Both the position numbers and the translations under genes were made by a program. Positions 7,236 through 14,918 of a stretch of DNA of 64,000 nt are shown here, one piece after another. The stretch covers positions 372,001 through 436,000 of the forward strand of contig CBDDKM010000005.1 in assembly GCA_965230225.1 (NCBI GenBank), in the 5' to 3' direction. The notes beneath the pieces are model-generated. The model ran no database searches and had not been told where the DNA came from. It worked only from the letters and a program-made list of their open reading frames with translations. This stretch comes from CALSMU01 sp965230225. GTDB taxonomy: Bacteria; Bacteroidota; Bacteroidia; Flavobacteriales_D; Parvicellaceae. Within the stretch, counting starts at the first letter, position 1. Each line of letters starts with the position of its first letter.

Positions 7236-9812
7236 ATGTCGGGAACTGGAAAGAAAGTTAAAAAGTACAAATTTAAGAGTTTACAAACCTTTTTGTCTAA
7301 CGATTGGTTAGTGGATAAGAAGAAGTATCGTTCTGTTTTTGTGGACGAAGAAACGGACTGGATTAGAGGAGAATTAGCGTTTTATAACATCTTGTTTGAT
7401 GAAGAAGAGTGGGAGTGTAAGCTTAAGTTTGATTGTTATGATTTGAAGAAGAAAAAAGTAATATTTGAGTATGACGCGGATCGGACAATTAAGATAGGTG
7501 AGAACATCGTTTACTATCGAGACGGTTGGGGCAATAAAAACAAAACTTTCTGGAAAAAGGGTGAGTACGAGTGGAGAGCGTATATTGATGGGACGCAAGT
7601 TGGATCAAAGAAGTTTTATGTGGAGAGCGATGGTGTTGTCTCACCTGGAAATAATCCTTACTTCGATATCCAAAGCATCAAGTTGTTTGCAGGAGATCAG
7701 GACGAGCCACCAATTAACGAAAGAGTTTATCACTCTGAGTTTAAATCGGACGAAACCGCTTATTTATATACAGAGCTAACTTTTCTAAACAAGCTGGATC
7801 ACGAATGGCATTGCGAATTGTTCTTTAATTATTACGATCGAAACGGTCAATTAAAAGGAAAGTCTACCGAATTTGCTAAGGTAAAAGGTAATTCAACCAC
7901 CCTTTGTTTTGGGTGGGGAAATAAGAATAAAACCTCCTGGAAACCGGGGAAATATACCGTTGAGGTAATTTTTATGGACACTCTAATAGCAGTTGTTCCG
8001 TTTCAAGTGGGAGAACATTGGACAGAAGGAGTGCCCGAAGTTGGAGGCGAAACCAGTTTTATTGCCGAGCCAACAGCGCAAGAGGTAAATGAAGAATCCC
8101 TGAACGAATTGTTAGAGAAATTGGATGAGTTGATAGGGCTAGATTCAATAAAAACTCAAATAAGAGATTACATAGCCTATCTGAACTTTGAGAAAATCAG
8201 AAAAGATAAAGGGTTAAAGACTCAGGAGAAGATCAATCTTCACGCGGTATTAACCGGTAATCCGGGAACGGGTAAAACCACCGTAGCTAAGCAGCTAGGA
8301 AAGATCTATAAAGCAATGGGTCTCTTGACCAGAGGACATGTGCACGAAGTAGATCGTTCGGACTTAGTTGGTGAGTTTATCGGTCAAACTGCACCAAGGG
8401 TAAAAAAGGAAATTGAAAAGGCCAGAGGAGGAATTTTGTTTATTGATGAAGCTTACGCTTTGCATCGTGAAGAATCCAGAAATGACTATGGTCAGGAGGT
8501 AATAGAAATTCTTATTAAGGAGATGAGTGATGGTGTAGGGAATATGGCAGTAGTTGTGGCCGGGTATCCTGAAGAAATGAGTGGTTTCATCAATTCCAAT
8601 CCCGGATTGAAATCCAGGTTTGCCCATTATTTTAGCTTTCCGGATTATGTGCCGGATGAGTTAATGGCTATTGCTGAACTGGGGTTAAGCCAACGTGGTT
8701 TATCCATTTCTGACGAAGCAAAAGCATATACTTATACCAAGTTAACTCAAGCTTTCAGAAATAGAGATGAGTCTTTTGGTAATGCTCGGTATGTAATGTC
8801 TGTGGTGGATGAGGCTAAGATGAATATGGCACTAAGGCTGGTAAAAGAGGACGATACTGAAACGATGGATAAGGATGAATTATCCACCATTCAATTAGAG
8901 GATGTTCAGAAAATATTCTTAGCTACCAGTTCGAAAAAATTATCACTTCAGATTGATACAGCGCTATTAAAAGATGGGCTGGATGAATTAGATAGTTTCA
9001 TTGGCCTGAACAGCGTAAAAAGTGAAATTAGAGATACCGTTAAATTGGTGAAATACTACCATGAGATTGGTAAGGATGTATTGAATCAATTCGCTCTTCA
9101 TACGGTATTTACAGGTAATCCGGGAACGGGTAAAACTACCATTGCCAGAATTTATGCGAAAGTTATGAAAGCCCTGGGAATTCTGGAAAGAGGACACATT
9201 ATTGAGGGAGATCGAGAATCTTTAGTGGCACCTTATGTTGGTCAAACCGCTGTAAAAACGACTAACCTGATAGATCAGGCAATGGGAGGGGTACTTTTCA
9301 TTGATGAGGCTTATGCACTTACCAGTAAATCGGATAACGATTTTGGGAGCGAGGCGATTTCTACTCTATTGAAGAGAATGGAGGATGATCGAAATGAATT
9401 TATCCTAATTGTTGCCGGTTATCCTCATAATATGGATGAGTTCTTAAAGCAGAACCCTGGATTGAGATCGAGGTTTGAAAAAACCATTCACTTTGAAGAT
9501 TATAGCCCTGAAGAATTACTGGATATAGCCCGAATGATGTTTAAGAAAGAAGACTTAAAAATGAGTTTTGAGGCTACCGAAAAGCTGAAGAGCCATTTGG
9601 ACATTATTTATGCAGGAAAGGATAAGTACTTTGGTAATGCTCGAGAGGTAAGGAAAATCGTACAACAAGCGGTTAGAGATCATAACCTACGAATGGCAGA
9701 TATGGATGCAAGTTCTCGAACTATGGAGCAGATAACTACCATTACACCTGAAGACTTTGTGGATTTGAAAGTGGAGTCTAGCGATAATGGATTCCGTCCG
9801 ATAGGATTTTAG
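7236..9812 (+). CDS. Tandem CbbX/SpoVK-like AAA+ ATPase with duplicated N-terminal domain
   Basis: 858 aa, cytoplasmic (no signal peptide). The N-terminal about 260 residues hold two copies of an unrecognised strand-rich domain. Each contains GWGNKNKT followed by W-K-x-G-x-Y (residues 97-104 and 226-233, 129 residues apart). Two AAA+ domains follow, both of the CbbX type. In the first, Walker A is GNPGTGKT (341-348) and Walker B LFIDEAYAL (Asp404/Glu405). In the second, Walker A is at 627-634 and Walker B at Asp690/Glu691. Both have intact catalytic residues. CbbX is a Rubisco activase and SpoVK/EccA are relatives, but no Rubisco or ESX genes are near. It converges on the PBP1A gene with a 4-nt overlap. 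The target is unknown. Confidence 0.8.
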   Translation: MSGTGKKVKKYKFKSLQTFLSNDWLVDKKKYRSVFVDEETDWIRGELAFYNILFDEEEWECKLKFDCYDLKKKKVIFEYDADRTIKIGENIVYYRDGWGNKNKTFWKKGEYEWRAYIDGTQVGSKKFYVESDGVVSPGNNPYFDIQSIKLFAGDQDEPPINERVYHSEFKSDETAYLYTELTFLNKLDHEWHCELFFNYYDRNGQLKGKSTEFAKVKGNSTTLCFGWGNKNKTSWKPGKYTVEVIFMDTLIAVVPFQVGEHWTEGVPEVGGETSFIAEPTAQEVNEESLNELLEKLDELIGLDSIKTQIRDYIAYLNFEKIRKDKGLKTQEKINLHAVLTGNPGTGKTTVAKQLGKIYKAMGLLTRGHVHEVDRSDLVGEFIGQTAPRVKKEIEKARGGILFIDEAYALHREESRNDYGQEVIEILIKEMSDGVGNMAVVVAGYPEEMSGFINSNPGLKSRFAHYFSFPDYVPDELMAIAELGLSQRGLSISDEAKAYTYTKLTQAFRNRDESFGNARYVMSVVDEAKMNMALRLVKEDDTETMDKDELSTIQLEDVQKIFLATSSKKLSLQIDTALLKDGLDELDSFIGLNSVKSEIRDTVKLVKYYHEIGKDVLNQFALHTVFTGNPGTGKTTIARIYAKVMKALGILERGHIIEGDRESLVAPYVGQTAVKTTNLIDQAMGGVLFIDEAYALTSKSDNDFGSEAISTLLKRMEDDRNEFILIVAGYPHNMDEFLKQNPGLRSRFEKTIHFEDYSPEELLDIARMMFKKEDLKMSFEATEKLKSHLDIIYAGKDKYFGNAREVRKIVQQAVRDHNLRMADMDASSRTMEQITTITPEDFVDLKVESSDNGFRPIGF

Positions 9813-12157
9813 AAACTGAAGAAGTTGTCGTCTTCCTCTTCCGTACATTCTATTTTGGTTGGGTAACCTTCGTAAGGAGGTTCAAAATCACCGTGGGAGA
9901 TTTTGATTTTTTTGTCTTTGTAAACTTTATTCATATAGTACCCCCAAATTGGAAGGGCAGTATTAGCTCCTTGTCCTTTGGCGGTGGTAGAAAAGTGAAC
10001 TCCCATGTCTTCGGCACCAACCCACACCCCAGTTACCAAATCGGGTGTGTGCCCCACAAACCAACCATCAGAGTTTTTCTGTGTAGTACCTGTTTTACCC
10101 GCCATTATTCCGCTAAAAGCATAAGGTTTACCGGATCGTAATCTTCTTGCTGTACCTCCTTTTTTGCCATCGCTTGGTCGGGTAACACCAGTTACGCCCT
10201 TCATCATTTTTAATACCTCATAAGCAGCTTCTTCCTGAATAATTTGCCTGATAATTGGCTGAGCTTCGAAGAGAACTTTACCGTTTTTATCTTCTATTCT
10301 AGCAATGGTAATTGGCTCTACATGATATCCATGATTAGAAAATACCGTATGTGCAGAAGTCATTTCCAGCACAGATAAATCGCAAACACCAAGTCCTAAC
10401 GAAGCTACGGGTAAGATACTTTGGTTTTTTAATCCCATTTTATCAAAATACTTAACTACTCTGGCGTTGTCTCCACCACTTTTATTAATAATATGAGCAG
10501 TAATGTTATTCATAGAGTTAGCCAGGGCGAAGTAAACGGGAGTGGGTTCTTCGTCGTAGTTTTTTTCTCCTCCCGGGCACCACTGTTGAGTAATTGCACC
10601 ATAAGGAACATCAACACAATACTTAATGTTCGGGTAAGTTTTACAAACTCCTTGTTGGTAATCACCCGGATTACAAATTACATTGTCTTGCAACGCAGCT
10701 GCATATACAAATGGTTTCATGGTGGAACCCACCTGTCTCTTTCCTGCAAATGCGTGATCGTATTTAAAGTATTTATAGCTAGGTCCACCTACCCAGGCTT
10801 TTACAAATCCAGTGGCCGGGTCTATGGAAATTAGACCAGCTCTTAAAGTTGATTTATAATGGTAAATAGAATCGACTGGAGAGAACTCTACTTCTTTTTC
10901 GAAGTTAGGTGCTGTCCAATCAAATACAGTCATGGTTCTCTTTTGCCTAAAGTTCTTTTGAATGTTTTCGTCGTTCCACCCAGCTTGCTTTAGTTTTTTG
11001 TATCTGTCGGAAGCTTTAATGGCTCTGTTCAAAGAGTTATCTCTGGTTTGTTTAGAAACGTGATTGGAGTAGGGGTTATGATCATTTTTCTTAATGTCTT
11101 TATCAAAATCTGCCTGAAGTTCCCCTCCAAGATGTTCTTCCATGGCCCATTCTGCATGAGCCTGCATTCTTGAATCCAGAGTAGTGTATATCTTCAGACC
11201 ATCTTCATAAATGTTAATAGGCTCTCCGTATTCGTTTTGGATATTTAATGCTTTAAGAATCTTTTTGGATTCTTGTTTTACGTGCTCTCTAAAGTATGGA
11301 GCCAATCCGCTGGTATGAGTTTCCGGCTTGTAGTTTAATCCTAAAGGCAACACTCTTAAAGAGTCGTATTCCGCTTGAGTTAGCTTGTCGTTTACTACCA
11401 TTTGCTTTAGAACTACCTCTCTCCTTTTTAAGGTTTTTTCCGGGTTTCTGATGGGGTTGTATATGGAAGGGTTTTTTGCCATTCCCACCAACATAGCAGA
11501 TTCTTGAATATTTAGTTCACTTGGTAATTTCCCGAAATAAACTCGTGATGCTGCGTGAATTCCAACGGCGGTATTTAAGAAATCAAATTCATTGAAATAC
11601 ATGGCAACGATTTCCTCTTTGGTGTAGCGTTGTTCCAGTCGTACGGCAATGATCCATTCTGCAAACTTTTGATTGATCCTTTCCATTTTGGATTCCGGAC
11701 GCTCGTGGAACATCATTTTAGCCAACTGCTGGGTAATGGTACTCGCTCCTCCTTTATTCATACCCAAAGCCGCCCCTGCGATTGCACGTGACAAACCATG
11801 TCCGTCTATTCCGGAGTGCTCGTAATAGCGTTTGTCCTCCGTAGATACTAAGGCATCTACCAGGTGTGGGGATAGTTCTTTGTATTTTACTTTGGTACGA
11901 TTGGCGATGTAAAAGCTTCCTAATACTTCTCCATCGGAAGAATATACTAAAGTGGCCTCATCGCTTCTGGGATTCTCTAATTGGCTAATAGAGGGAAGGT
12001 CGTCTTCTCCCTTGGTAAAGATCATTCCATAAATAAAAACCAGTGGCGTAAGGAACCCTAGCCATACTCCAAGAACAATGAGTCGTTTTGCTCTTTTAGA
12101 TAGCTCGTTGGTGGCTTTGCCTTTTGTAGCTTTTTTTGCTGGTTTCTTCTTTGCCAT
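9809..12157 (-). CDS. Penicillin-binding protein 1A (bifunctional transglycosylase/transpeptidase)
   Basis: 782 aa class A PBP that polymerises and cross-links peptidoglycan in the periplasm. A Lys-rich cytoplasmic tail is followed by one membrane helix (about 26-46). The GT51 domain shows STEDKRYYEH (catalytic Glu107) and GGASTITQQLAK. The transpeptidase domain has SxxK at Ser478-Lys481, SMN at 548-550 and KTGTT from Lys688. All three catalytic motifs are intact and the length is normal. The -7 element TATTTTTG ends 4 nt before the ATG. It converges with the AAA+ gene, and their stop codons overlap. The next minus-strand gene upstream is pth, beyond a 122-nt gap. Confidence 0.93.
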   Translation of the reverse strand: MAKKKPAKKATKGKATNELSKRAKRLIVLGVWLGFLTPLVFIYGMIFTKGEDDLPSISQLENPRSDEATLVYSSDGEVLGSFYIANRTKVKYKELSPHLVDALVSTEDKRYYEHSGIDGHGLSRAIAGAALGMNKGGASTITQQLAKMMFHERPESKMERINQKFAEWIIAVRLEQRYTKEEIVAMYFNEFDFLNTAVGIHAASRVYFGKLPSELNIQESAMLVGMAKNPSIYNPIRNPEKTLKRREVVLKQMVVNDKLTQAEYDSLRVLPLGLNYKPETHTSGLAPYFREHVKQESKKILKALNIQNEYGEPINIYEDGLKIYTTLDSRMQAHAEWAMEEHLGGELQADFDKDIKKNDHNPYSNHVSKQTRDNSLNRAIKASDRYKKLKQAGWNDENIQKNFRQKRTMTVFDWTAPNFEKEVEFSPVDSIYHYKSTLRAGLISIDPATGFVKAWVGGPSYKYFKYDHAFAGKRQVGSTMKPFVYAAALQDNVICNPGDYQQGVCKTYPNIKYCVDVPYGAITQQWCPGGEKNYDEEPTPVYFALANSMNNITAHIINKSGGDNARVVKYFDKMGLKNQSILPVASLGLGVCDLSVLEMTSAHTVFSNHGYHVEPITIARIEDKNGKVLFEAQPIIRQIIQEEAAYEVLKMMKGVTGVTRPSDGKKGGTARRLRSGKPYAFSGIMAGKTGTTQKNSDGWFVGHTPDLVTGVWVGAEDMGVHFSTTAKGQGANTALPIWGYYMNKVYKDKKIKISHGDFEPPYEGYPTKIECTEEEDDNFFSF

Positions 12158-12161
12158 GTAT

Positions 12162-12169
12162 CAAAAATA
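12162..12169 (-). promoter_or_regulatory. -7 promoter element TATTTTTG
   Basis: An exact TAnnTTTG on the minus strand, 4 nt before the PBP1A start codon. This is the same spacing as at 3423 and 61968, and again points to a leaderless or nearly leaderless mRNA. Confidence 0.5.
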
Positions 12170-12279
12170 ATGATCCGCCTAAAGATCAAAAGATTCGTGA
12201 GTTATTATTATTCACGTATAAAGGTTAAAATTATTTTTAACCCATTATTCTTTAATGAATAATCGAAACCAATGATTGA

Positions 12280-12843
12280 TTATTTGTTGTTGTATTGATT
12301 CATGGTACGATCAACACCAATTGAGGCAAAGGAAGTAATTACTTCAGTGGCCAGTTTAACTCGTTCATCAATGGTTTCTTGCTCCAACTCGCTCCATTGT
12401 CCGAGAACGTAATTAACCTGTTTTCCTTTGTTGAATTCGCTGCCCACACCAAACCTTAGTTTAGCATATTTAGTGGTGTTTAGTACCGCCTGGATGTCTT
12501 TTAGTCCATTGTGTCCTCCATCACTTCCTTTAGGTTTCAGTCTTAGTTTCCCAAAAGGAAGAGCGATATCGTCAGTAACAACTAATAGGTTTTCTACCGG
12601 AATTTTTTCTTTTTGTAGCCAATAATTGATGGCCTTGCCACTGAGGTTCATGAATGTTTGTGGCTTAATCAGAACGAGGGTTCGTCCCTTGTGTTTGAGC
12701 ACAGATTTATCCGCCAAACGGTCTGGCTCAAAACAAATATTGGATGCCTTAGCTAAGGCATCCAATACTTTAAATCCTATATTATGTCGGGTGTTATCAT
12801 ATTTAGCACCCGGATTACCTAATCCTGCGATCAGATACTTCAT
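12280..12843 (-). CDS. pth: Peptidyl-tRNA hydrolase
   Basis: 187 aa, normal for the family. It releases peptides from prematurely dissociated peptidyl-tRNA. The diagnostic N-terminus GLGNPGxxYxxTRHNxGF contains Asn10 and the catalytic His20, and TDDIALPFGKLRLKPKGSDGGHNGLK follows in the middle, giving the conserved Asp and the substrate-binding residues. It is the last gene of the prs-rplY-pth operon: 12 nt separate it from rplY. The rplY-pth pairing is widespread in bacteria and supports both calls. Confidence 0.96.
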   Translation of the reverse strand: MKYLIAGLGNPGAKYDNTRHNIGFKVLDALAKASNICFEPDRLADKSVLKHKGRTLVLIKPQTFMNLSGKAINYWLQKEKIPVENLLVVTDDIALPFGKLRLKPKGSDGGHNGLKDIQAVLNTTKYAKLRFGVGSEFNKGKQVNYVLGQWSELEQETIDERVKLATEVITSFASIGVDRTMNQYNNK

Positions 12844-12855
12844 AATTCAGTTTTT

Positions 12856-13461
12856 TTATTCAGCTGCTGCTTCTTCAGCTGCTTCTTCTTCTTCTTCCTC
12901 TTCGGTAGCAGTAGTAGCACCACGTGCCATTTGTACTGCAACTACTACAGCTGTAGCAGGGTTAAGGAATTTAATACCTTCGTTAGTCATGTCGCTAACT
13001 CTTACTTTATCACCAATTTTTACATCAGTAATATCGATATCAATTGTGTCAGGTAAATCTTTAGCTAATCCTTCAACTTTAAGCCTTCTGAAGTTTTGAG
13101 CCAATTTACCACCATTTCTAACCCCTACAGAGAATCCGTTAAGGCTAACAGGGATGTTAATTCTAACAGGCTTGTCTTCAGTTACCAATAAGAAATCCAT
13201 GTGGATAGCTCTATCGGTTACTGGGTTGAATTGAGTTTCTTGAAGAATAGCAGTTTGCTTATTTCCGTCAATGTCTAACTCAATGATATACACGTTTGGC
13301 GTGTGAATCAATTTGTTTGCGTCATTTTCTTCAATGTGAAAATGAACTTGTTCTTCACCTCCATAAAGAACAGCAGGAACTCTGTTTGATCTTCTAAGAA
13401 GGCTAGCATCTTTTTTCCCTACGTTCTCTCTAAGAGAACCGCTCAATGATACTGTTTTCAT
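12856..13461 (-). CDS. rplY: 50S ribosomal protein L25 (CTC/TL5 form)
   Basis: 201 aa, the longer two-domain form with an N-terminal 5S-rRNA-binding domain (LRRSNRVPAVLYGG at residues 22-35, then HFHIEENDANKLI) and a C-terminal TL5-like beta domain. An acidic Glu/Ala-rich tail of about 20 residues ends the protein; such tails are common in Bacteroidota. It sits between prs and pth with 12-nt gaps on both sides, so the three genes are almost certainly co-transcribed. Confidence 0.94.
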   Translation of the reverse strand: MKTVSLSGSLRENVGKKDASLLRRSNRVPAVLYGGEEQVHFHIEENDANKLIHTPNVYIIELDIDGNKQTAILQETQFNPVTDRAIHMDFLLVTEDKPVRINIPVSLNGFSVGVRNGGKLAQNFRRLKVEGLAKDLPDTIDIDITDVKIGDKVRVSDMTNEGIKFLNPATAVVVAVQMARGATTATEEEEEEEAAEEAAAE

Positions 13462-13473
13462 TTTTATATTTAT

Positions 13474-14415
13474 TTATTGATTTGCAAATACAAAGTGTTC
13501 GCTGATCGATTCAAAGCTAACTGCTTGTTTCATTACAGTAGCGAAAATATCAGCAACACTTAAAACTCTTACTTTAGAGCATTCTTTTTTCAACGGAATG
13601 GTATCCGTTACGATTAATTCTTCTAATACAGATTCTTCCAATCTTTCGTAAGCAGGTCCGGATAATACAGCATGAGTAGCAATTGCTCTTACACTCTTAG
13701 CTCCGTGCTGAATAAACAACGCTGCAGACTTGCAAAGCGTTCCAGCAGTGTCTACCATATCATCTACAATCACTACATCTTTACCTTTTACATCACCAAT
13801 AATGGTCATGGCAGCAATTTCATTGGCTTTCTTTCTTTGTTTGTAACAAAGTGCCAGGTCGACCTCAAGGTATTTAGCGTAAGCATTGGCTCTTTTAGAC
13901 CCACCAGCGTCAGGAGCAGCAATAATCAAATTAGTTCTGTCCATTGTGCTTAGGTGAGGAGCAAATACGGTAGAAGCATATAAGTGATCTACCGGTACTT
14001 CAAAGAATCCCTGAATTTGATCCGCATGTAAATCCATGGTCATAACACGGTCAACTCCAGAAGCAACAAGTAGGTTAGCCATTAATTTGGCTCCAATTGC
14101 TACCCTTGGTTGATCTTTACGGTCTTGTCTTGCCCATCCGAAATAAGGAATTACAGCAGTAATTCTTTTTGCAGACGCTCTTTTTGCAGCATCAATCATT
14201 AATAATAACTCCATCATGTTGTCAGATGGAGGAAAAGTTGATTGGATTAAGAATACCTCGCAACCTCTAACAGTTTCGTTAAAAGACACAGTGAATTCCC
14301 CGTCGCTAAACTTCTGAAGTTCAACGTTTCCAAGTTCTTCTCCGTAAGATGCTGCAATGTTTTCAGCAATATCTTTCGATGCTGAGCATGCAAATATTTT
14401 GACCTTGTTTACCAT
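13474..14415 (-). CDS. prs: Ribose-phosphate pyrophosphokinase
   Basis: 313 aa. It makes phosphoribosyl pyrophosphate from ribose 5-phosphate and ATP for nucleotide, His and Trp synthesis. Signatures seen are SDGEFTVSFNETVRGCEVFLIQS near residue 37, the DLHADQIQGFF motif near 126-136, and the PRPP-binding loop VIVDDMVDTAGT near residue 213. It is the first gene of the prs-rplY-pth operon. A minus-strand -7 element TACTTTTG lies at 14435-14442, 20 nt before the start codon. Confidence 0.96.
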   Translation of the reverse strand: MVNKVKIFACSASKDIAENIAASYGEELGNVELQKFSDGEFTVSFNETVRGCEVFLIQSTFPPSDNMMELLLMIDAAKRASAKRITAVIPYFGWARQDRKDQPRVAIGAKLMANLLVASGVDRVMTMDLHADQIQGFFEVPVDHLYASTVFAPHLSTMDRTNLIIAAPDAGGSKRANAYAKYLEVDLALCYKQRKKANEIAAMTIIGDVKGKDVVIVDDMVDTAGTLCKSAALFIQHGAKSVRAIATHAVLSGPAYERLEESVLEELIVTDTIPLKKECSKVRVLSVADIFATVMKQAVSFESISEHFVFANQ

Positions 14416-14434
14416 AGCGTTTCAAAATGGAGTG

Positions 14435-14442
14435 CAAAAGTA
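14435..14442 (-). promoter_or_regulatory. -7 promoter element TACTTTTG (prs operon)
   Basis: An exact TAnnTTTG on the minus strand, 20 nt upstream of the prs ATG. No clear -33 TTG is seen at the expected distance. Confidence 0.5.
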
Positions 14443-14496
14443 ACTCATTTTTGTTGCTTTTGAAAACGAAAGAAGCACTATTTTAAAGATATTTTC

Positions 14497-14526
14497 TTGC
14501 TCAAATAAAAACAAAGCTTAACTTTG
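14497..14526 (+). promoter_or_regulatory. Consensus promoter (TTG, 19 bp, TAACTTTG) for tRNA-Leu
   Basis: The -33 TTG at 14497-14499 and the -7 TAACTTTG at 14519-14526 are 19 bp apart, matching the Bacteroidota housekeeping promoter. It drives the tRNA with a leader of about 120 nt. Early in that leader a 7-bp hairpin (AAAGGAA 14535-14541 with TTCCTTT 14548-14554) is followed by T residues. Confidence 0.65.
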
Positions 14527-14604
14527 CCCTCCCTAAAGGAAAAAAGATTCCTTTTTGCAAGGAAAATATACAGCCAGACTGGGCTAAGCTCAGGAAAGCA
14601 AATT

Positions 14605-14645
14605 GCCGAAGTGGCGGTCCCGATACCTATCGGGATGGTAGCCGC
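14605..14645 (+). repeat. Truncated tRNA-Leu 5' copy interrupted by an 18-bp palindrome
   Basis: Bases 14605-14617 equal the first 13 nt of the functional tRNA (14653-14665). Bases 14636-14645 match tRNA positions 14669-14678 at 9 of 10 bases. Between them, where the real tRNA has three D-loop bases, lies a perfect palindrome at 14618-14635: an 8-bp stem TCCCGATA/TATCGGGA with a CC loop. Nothing of the anticodon or T arms remains. It lies within the 5' leader of the tRNA precursor. Confidence 0.7.
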
Positions 14646-14652
14646 TAAATAT

Positions 14653-14733
14653 GCCGAAGTGGCGGAATTGGTAGACGCGCACGACTCAAACTCGTGTTCC
14701 ATTGGAGTGTGGGTTCGACTCCCACCTTCGGTA
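14653..14733 (+). tRNA. tRNA-Leu (anticodon CAA)
   Basis: 81 nt, class II. The acceptor stem GCCGAAG/CUUCGGU starts with a G-U pair and the discriminator is A. The anticodon stem is CACGA/UCGUG with loop CUCAAAC, giving anticodon CAA (reads UUG). A short variable arm (UUCCAUUGGAGU) is followed by T stem GUGGG/CCCAC with loop UUCGACU. CCA is not encoded. A terminator follows. Confidence 0.93.
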
Positions 14734-14745
14734 CAGAAAACAGAA

Positions 14746-14778
14746 AGACTCAAAGCACCATAGCTTTGGGTCTTTTTT
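14746..14778 (+). terminator. Rho-independent terminator after tRNA-Leu
   Basis: The arms AGACTCAAAGC and GCTTTGGGTCT form an 11-bp stem with one G-T, loop ACCATA, followed by a T run. Confidence 0.85.
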
Positions 14779-14805
14779 GTTTCACGTACCCTTTGTATTG
14801 AGGTA

Positions 14806-14856
14806 ACTTCCCAACAATTCCCCAATTCGTCCCAACATATCTGTGGTACTTCCCAA
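14806..14856 (+). promoter_or_regulatory. Three direct repeats phased at 21 bp, copy A (candidate regulator site)
   Basis: TCCCAA occurs at 14809, 14830 and 14851, exactly 21 bp apart; the outer two lie in the 9-mer ACTTCCCAA. LytTR regulators such as AgrA and ComE bind 9-bp direct repeats about 21 bp apart, and a LytTR regulator gene lies at 20613. The site ends 62 nt before the start of the LamG/T9SS gene and recurs at 18066. Confidence 0.5.
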
Positions 14857-14918
14857 AAGTTACGCTGGCCAACATCTGGTATATACTTTCGATGTTGTAA
14901 AAAACAATAATCTCAATC

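Noticed and set aside
7236..9812. Type VII secretion ATPase EccA or Rubisco activase
   Set aside because: The AAA+ domains are related, but no ESX or Rubisco genes are nearby and the N-terminal domain differs.
12626..13099. 157-codon open frame antisense to pth and rplY
   Set aside because: It lies opposite two confident genes and consists of low-complexity Ala/Ser sequence that mirrors the Glu/Ala-rich tail of L25.
14535..14556. Terminator or attenuator within the tRNA leader
   Set aside because: The stem is only 7 bp of mostly A-T/G-C mix with a short T run, and termination here would silence an essential-type tRNA; left as a note with the promoter.
14524..14763. 79-codon open frame across the tRNA-Leu region
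   Set aside because: It reads through the tRNA and its leader; the translated segment AELVDAHDSNSCS is the familiar artefact of translating a tRNA-Leu gene.
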